DNA from: an uncultured Saprospiraceae bacterium
Lineage (GTDB): Bacteria; Bacteroidota; Bacteroidia; Chitinophagales; Saprospiraceae
NCBI GenBank assembly: GCA_937969485.1
Contig: CALBVQ010000154.1
Coordinates: 1-24,243, forward strand
Reading direction: 5' to 3'
Length of the DNA stretch: 24,243 bases
The notes under the pieces were generated by a model. That model saw only the letters and a list, made by a program, of their open reading frames with translations, ran no database searches and had not been told where the DNA came from. Made by a program: the position numbers and the translations under genes. Positions within the stretch are counted from its first letter, which is position 1, and each line of letters opens with the position of its first letter. Positions 20,846-24,243 of this stretch are shown one piece after another.

Positions 20846-21376
20846 ATGAAATTCATCTTCTCCATCTTCGTTATTTTTTTGGGCTCAACGATGTGCACCA
20901 GTTCCGGAAATATTCCAAAATATTTTCAGAGCGAGAATGTCGTGTGGGGAGATGATGATAAGGTATTTATCTTAGTTCGACATGCAGAAAAGCAGAAGGG
21001 TGATGATCCAGAACTTACAGCTGCTGGTAAAAAAAGGGCTAAGAAACTATCTAGTATTCTTATGGGTATTAACGACTTGGAGATCCATAGTTCGGATTAT
21101 AAAAGGACCAAAGCTACAGTCGGACCGATTGCAGATAGAATGAAAGAAGATTTATCAATTTATGATGCAGGAAAACTTGGGGACTTTGCAACAAGCTTAG
21201 AGGAAAGTGAAGCGGGAATCTATTTAATTTCTGGGCATAGCAATTCAACACCCACACTTGCGAACGATTTGTGTAATTGTACAGTCTTTCCTAAAATTGA
21301 TGAGTCGGATTATACTAATATCTATGTCGTAGTCCTGTCGGACAGTACATCATCAACATACTTACTTAATTATTAA
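20846..21376 (+). CDS. secreted or membrane-anchored histidine phosphatase family protein
   Basis: A 176-residue protein of the phosphoglycerate mutase-like/SixA-type histidine phosphatase superfamily. The RHx motif is present as VRHAEK (R45, H46), the second arginine as R87 (DYKRTKAT), and the second catalytic histidine as H131 (SGHSNST). Together these form the phosphate pocket with H46 as the nucleophile. Residues 1-16 are hydrophobic and act as a signal peptide or anchor; GSTMC is a poor lipobox. The substrate is unknown. A start at the internal ATG (20891) would remove the signal, so the first ATG is preferred despite lying almost on top of the promoter. valS follows 17 bp later and is probably co-transcribed. 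Confidence 0.87.
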   Translation: MKFIFSIFVIFLGSTMCTSSGNIPKYFQSENVVWGDDDKVFILVRHAEKQKGDDPELTAAGKKRAKKLSSILMGINDLEIHSSDYKRTKATVGPIADRMKEDLSIYDAGKLGDFATSLEESEAGIYLISGHSNSTPTLANDLCNCTVFPKIDESDYTNIYVVVLSDSTSSTYLLNY

Positions 21377-21393
21377 CTTAAAAATTCCATAAG

Positions 21394-24015
21394 ATGGAAA
21401 TGAAGAGCGAGTTTTCTCATGTAGAAATCGAGGCAAAGTGGTATAAACACTGGTTAGATCGTGGTTATTTTAACAGTACTCCTGACGATAGGGAGGCTTT
21501 CTCAATTGTTATACCACCTCCAAATGTCACAGGTGTTCTTCACATGGGACATATGCTTAACAATACGATTCAGGATATCCTGATTCGCAAGGCAAGGTTA
21601 GATGGTAAGAACGCTTGTTGGGTTCCTGGGACTGATCATGCATCGATAGCGACGGAGGCAAAGGTAGTGAAGATGTTGCGAGAGGAGGGGATTAAGAAGA
21701 GTGATCTAGGGCGTGAAAAGTTTTTGGAAAGAGCTTTTGAATGGAAGGATAAATACGGAGGTATAATTTTACAGCAGCTAAGGAAACTTGGAGCCAGTTG
21801 TGACTGGGATAGGACTGCTTTTACCATGGACGAAACGCGTTCGGAAGCAGTGTTAAAAGCATTCGTAGATCTTTATAAAGAGAACAAGTTATATCGTGGA
21901 AAGCGGATGGTGAATTGGGATCCAGAAGCACAGACAGTATTGTCGAATGAAGAAGTAATTTATTCAACTGAAAATAGTCGACTTTTTAAGGTTCGTTATC
22001 AAATTGCAGGTACTGATGAATATATAATTATTGCAACAACAAGACCGGAGACAATCATGGGAGATTCAGCAATTGCTGTTCATCCTGAGGATCCGCGATA
22101 TGCTCATTTAAAAGGAGCGAAGGCAGTTGTTCCAATGGTCAACCGTGAAATTCCTATAATCTTTGATGATTATGTGGATTTAGAATTTGGGACTGGAGCA
22201 TTGAAAGTCACACCAGCTCACGATACGAATGATTACGAGATAGGGAAGAGGCATGATCTTGAGACAATAGATATTTTTAATGCTGATGGTAGTTTAAATG
22301 AGAATGCTCAAGTTTTTGTAGGGGAAGATCGATTTGTAGCTAGAAAGAGTGTGGTTAAGTTGCTTGAGGAAATAGGAGCTTTGGTAGAAGCGGAGGATTA
22401 TCAAAATAATGTAGGAAGGTCAGAAAGAACTAGAGCTATTGTTGAGCCAAGATTGTCTCTGCAGTGGTATGTAGATATGAATAAGTTAGTGGGGCCTGCT
22501 TTAGACGCTGTTGAAAAGGATGTTGTCGAGTTTTTTCCAAAGAATCAAAAGAATCTTTACCGTCACTGGATGGAAAATATTCGAGATTGGTGTATTTCTC
22601 GTCAGTTATGGTGGGGACACAGAATACCTGCATATTATGTAGGTGAACAAGTATTCGTTGCTGAAACTAGAGCCGAAGCCATGCAGCAAGCAGAAGCGCA
22701 TTTTGGACGAGCAGTTGGTGAAGAAGAATTAAAGCAAGATGAGGATGTCTTAGATACTTGGTTTTCTAGTTGGCTGTGGCCGATAAGTGTTTTTGACGGA
22801 TTTAAGAATAAAGAAGAGATTGATTACTATTATCCTACCAATGTTTTAGTGACAGGATGGGACATAATCTTTCTGTGGGTAGCTAGGATGATCATGGCTG
22901 GATATGAGTGGAAAAACGAAAAGCCTTTCCAACATGTTTATTTTACAGGGATGGTACGAGATAAGAAGGGTAGGAAGATGTCGAAATCTTTGGGCAATAG
23001 CCCAGACGCTTTAAAACTTATTGAAGAATACAGTGCCGATGGAGTTAGATTTGGGATGATGAATAGTTCTCCGGCAGGTGGAGATTTGTTGTTCGATGAA
23101 AAATTATGTGTTCAAGGTAAGAACTTTATCAATAAGATATGGAACGCTTTGCGGTTGATTAAGAGCTTCTCTATTGATGAAGAAATGACTATCTCTGCCA
23201 AGAATAAAGTTGCATTGGGATGGATTCGCAGTGAAATGAGTAGAACACTAGAGCAGGTAGAAAAGGATTTTAAATCTTACAGGTTGTCTGAGGCACTTAC
23301 AACGGTGTATAGTTTCATATGGAATGAATTTTGTAGCTGGTATCTTGAGATGATCAAGCCTTCTTATGGCGCTCAGATAGATCAGCAAACTGTATCTGAG
23401 ACTATAGATGTATTTTCGGAAATGATGATCATGCTACATCCTTATATGCCATTCCTGACTGAAGAGATTTTCCACTTGTTGAAAGAGCAAGAAACCGACT
23501 GTTGCGTTTCTTCGTATCCTAGTTTACCGGCAGCCGACGAACAGCTTTTGACTGAAATAAGTGAGTTGAAGACGTTAATCAGTTCAACAAGAGATGTGCG
23601 TAATAAGGCTCAGCTAAAGAAGTCGTTGAAGGTTGATTTGTCTTATGCTAAAGACAACGCCTTGTTTGCAAGAGATAACGCAGAGGCTTATATTGACATA
23701 CTTAAACAGTTGGCGGGAATCGAGAATGTTGCTATTCTCGAAAATGAAGAAAACGACTTGACGGCTTTTCTGAGCGGTACTTCGAAGTATTTTATTGATC
23801 TACCTCAAGAATTAGATGCAGAAGAAGAGCTAAAGAAAATTGAGGAAGAAATATCGTATTTGAATGGATTTATGAACTCAATCAGTAAGAAGTTGAGTAA
23901 TGAGCGATTCGTAAATAATGCGCCTGCAGCAGTTGTAGATAAAGAAAAGAAGAAGCTTAGTGATGCTGAGGCTAGAATCAAGATTTTAGAGGAGAATAAG
24001 GCAAGGTTTAAATAA
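21394..24015 (+). CDS. valS: valyl-tRNA synthetase
   Basis: ValRS charges tRNA-Val with valine in the cytoplasm. The 873-residue protein is a normal bacterial length. Class I signature HMGH lies at residues 50-53 (PPPNVTGVLHMGH) and KMSKS at 528-532 (GRKMSKSLGNSPD). The CP1 editing domain, which removes mischarged threonine, includes TTRPETIMGDSAIAVHPEDPRY from residue 215 and KVTPAHDTNDYEIG. The anticodon-binding domain follows, and the C-terminal coiled-coil arm that contacts the tRNA runs from about 805 to the end (LDAEEELKKIEEEI and EKKKLSDAEARIKILEENK). A TGGGC/GCCCA palindrome overlaps the conserved SLGNSPD codons. Confidence 0.98.
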   Translation: MEMKSEFSHVEIEAKWYKHWLDRGYFNSTPDDREAFSIVIPPPNVTGVLHMGHMLNNTIQDILIRKARLDGKNACWVPGTDHASIATEAKVVKMLREEGIKKSDLGREKFLERAFEWKDKYGGIILQQLRKLGASCDWDRTAFTMDETRSEAVLKAFVDLYKENKLYRGKRMVNWDPEAQTVLSNEEVIYSTENSRLFKVRYQIAGTDEYIIIATTRPETIMGDSAIAVHPEDPRYAHLKGAKAVVPMVNREIPIIFDDYVDLEFGTGALKVTPAHDTNDYEIGKRHDLETIDIFNADGSLNENAQVFVGEDRFVARKSVVKLLEEIGALVEAEDYQNNVGRSERTRAIVEPRLSLQWYVDMNKLVGPALDAVEKDVVEFFPKNQKNLYRHWMENIRDWCISRQLWWGHRIPAYYVGEQVFVAETRAEAMQQAEAHFGRAVGEEELKQDEDVLDTWFSSWLWPISVFDGFKNKEEIDYYYPTNVLVTGWDIIFLWVARMIMAGYEWKNEKPFQHVYFTGMVRDKKGRKMSKSLGNSPDALKLIEEYSADGVRFGMMNSSPAGGDLLFDEKLCVQGKNFINKIWNALRLIKSFSIDEEMTISAKNKVALGWIRSEMSRTLEQVEKDFKSYRLSEALTTVYSFIWNEFCSWYLEMIKPSYGAQIDQQTVSETIDVFSEMMIMLHPYMPFLTEEIFHLLKEQETDCCVSSYPSLPAADEQLLTEISELKTLISSTRDVRNKAQLKKSLKVDLSYAKDNALFARDNAEAYIDILKQLAGIENVAILENEENDLTAFLSGTSKYFIDLPQELDAEEELKKIEEEISYLNGFMNSISKKLSNERFVNNAPAAVVDKEKKKLSDAEARIKILEENKARFK
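22991..23004. repeat. palindrome in valS, doubtful member of the dispersed family
   Basis: TGGGCAATAGCCCA has 5-bp arms around AATA. It encodes LGNSPD directly after KMSKS, which is strongly conserved in all ValRS, so protein constraint alone may explain it. Confidence 0.3.
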
Positions 24016-24243
24016 ACGATAGCTACCATTGATACTAGTTTTGGGTCTGTCTTTGACCTAGGTGCGGCAGTTGTGTTGTAACTTTTTTTACCACAAGAAA
24101 GTCGAAAATCTATTTAAAATTGATTTACGCCTTAAAAAACATGATATACTGCAGTAATTTGACCCGAAGTATACACTAAGATACCTATTACGATCTCAAA
24201 CTGCTTCAATAATGGGAACGACAGCTCTTTTGATGCTCAGCGT
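24016..24243. other. region after valS, no gene recognised
   Basis: The last 228 bases hold no convincing ORF or RNA. A weak hairpin, AGTT (24069-24072) with AACT (24080-24083), is followed by six further T residues and might end the valS transcript, but a 4-bp stem is marginal. Confidence 0.3.

Noticed and set aside
22991..23004. Counting the valS palindrome as a full member of the dispersed repeat family
   Set aside because: It encodes the conserved LGNSPD after KMSKS and its loop (AATA) differs from the others, so protein constraint explains it well enough.

Overview
The window looks like chromosomal DNA from a member of the phylum Bacteroidota. This rests on AT-rich sequence, several matches to the Bacteroidota -7 promoter element (TAnnTTTG), absence of strong Shine-Dalgarno sites, lipoproteins with DUF6438-type domains, a long Bacteroidota-type LptD, an MlaD-type MCE protein next to an Amidase_3 enzyme, and an ECF sigma/short anti-sigma pair. 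I cannot place it below phylum level. There are no rRNA, tRNA, CRISPR, phage or transposase signatures.

Layout. (1) 1-513 is mostly intergenic, with one possible 46-residue membrane protein on the minus strand (91-231). (2) 514-4356, plus strand: queD, overlapping by 4 bp with an MsbA-type ABC exporter, then a small predicted outer-membrane barrel, then murB. (3) 4425-6374, minus strand: a secreted N-acetylmuramoyl-L-alanine amidase followed by an MlaD-like MCE protein. (4) 6469-8707, plus strand: an OmpA-type peptidoglycan-anchored lipoprotein and a lipoprotein with two DUF6438-like repeats, ending in a clear rho-independent terminator (8786-8814). (5) 8813-13366, minus strand: a tight four-gene operon of OleA-like, OleC-like and OleD-like enzymes plus a JmjC/cupin_8-fold protein. 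(6) 13417-16164, minus strand: LptD. (7) 16269-17674, minus strand: radical SAM enzyme ArsS and its associated carboxymuconolactone-decarboxylase-like protein. (8) 17804-19536, plus strand: a lipoprotein that looks like a degenerate inorganic pyrophosphatase and a FemAB/GNAT-like protein. (9) 19583-20466, minus strand: anti-sigma-like protein and ECF sigma factor. (10) 20846-24015, plus strand: secreted histidine phosphatase and valS.

How they fit together. Much of the window concerns the cell envelope: murB, amidase, MCE lipid transport, the OmpA lipoprotein, LptD and probably the ABC exporter. Inside this sits the Ole-like operon. In the known pathway OleA joins two acyl-CoAs head to head, OleD reduces the beta-keto acid, OleC closes a beta-lactone and OleB decarboxylates it to an olefin. 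Here OleB is absent, and a cupin_8/JmjC protein whose iron-ligand aspartate aligns with alanine (HxD to HCA) holds the fourth place. This is my best candidate for an undescribed system.

A second signal is a short GC-rich palindrome with consensus close to GGGCTT(T)ACGCCCAAA. It occurs at least eight times, in both orientations and mostly inside coding sequence, often in signal peptides or linkers. It looks like a dispersed DNA-level element rather than a protein motif.
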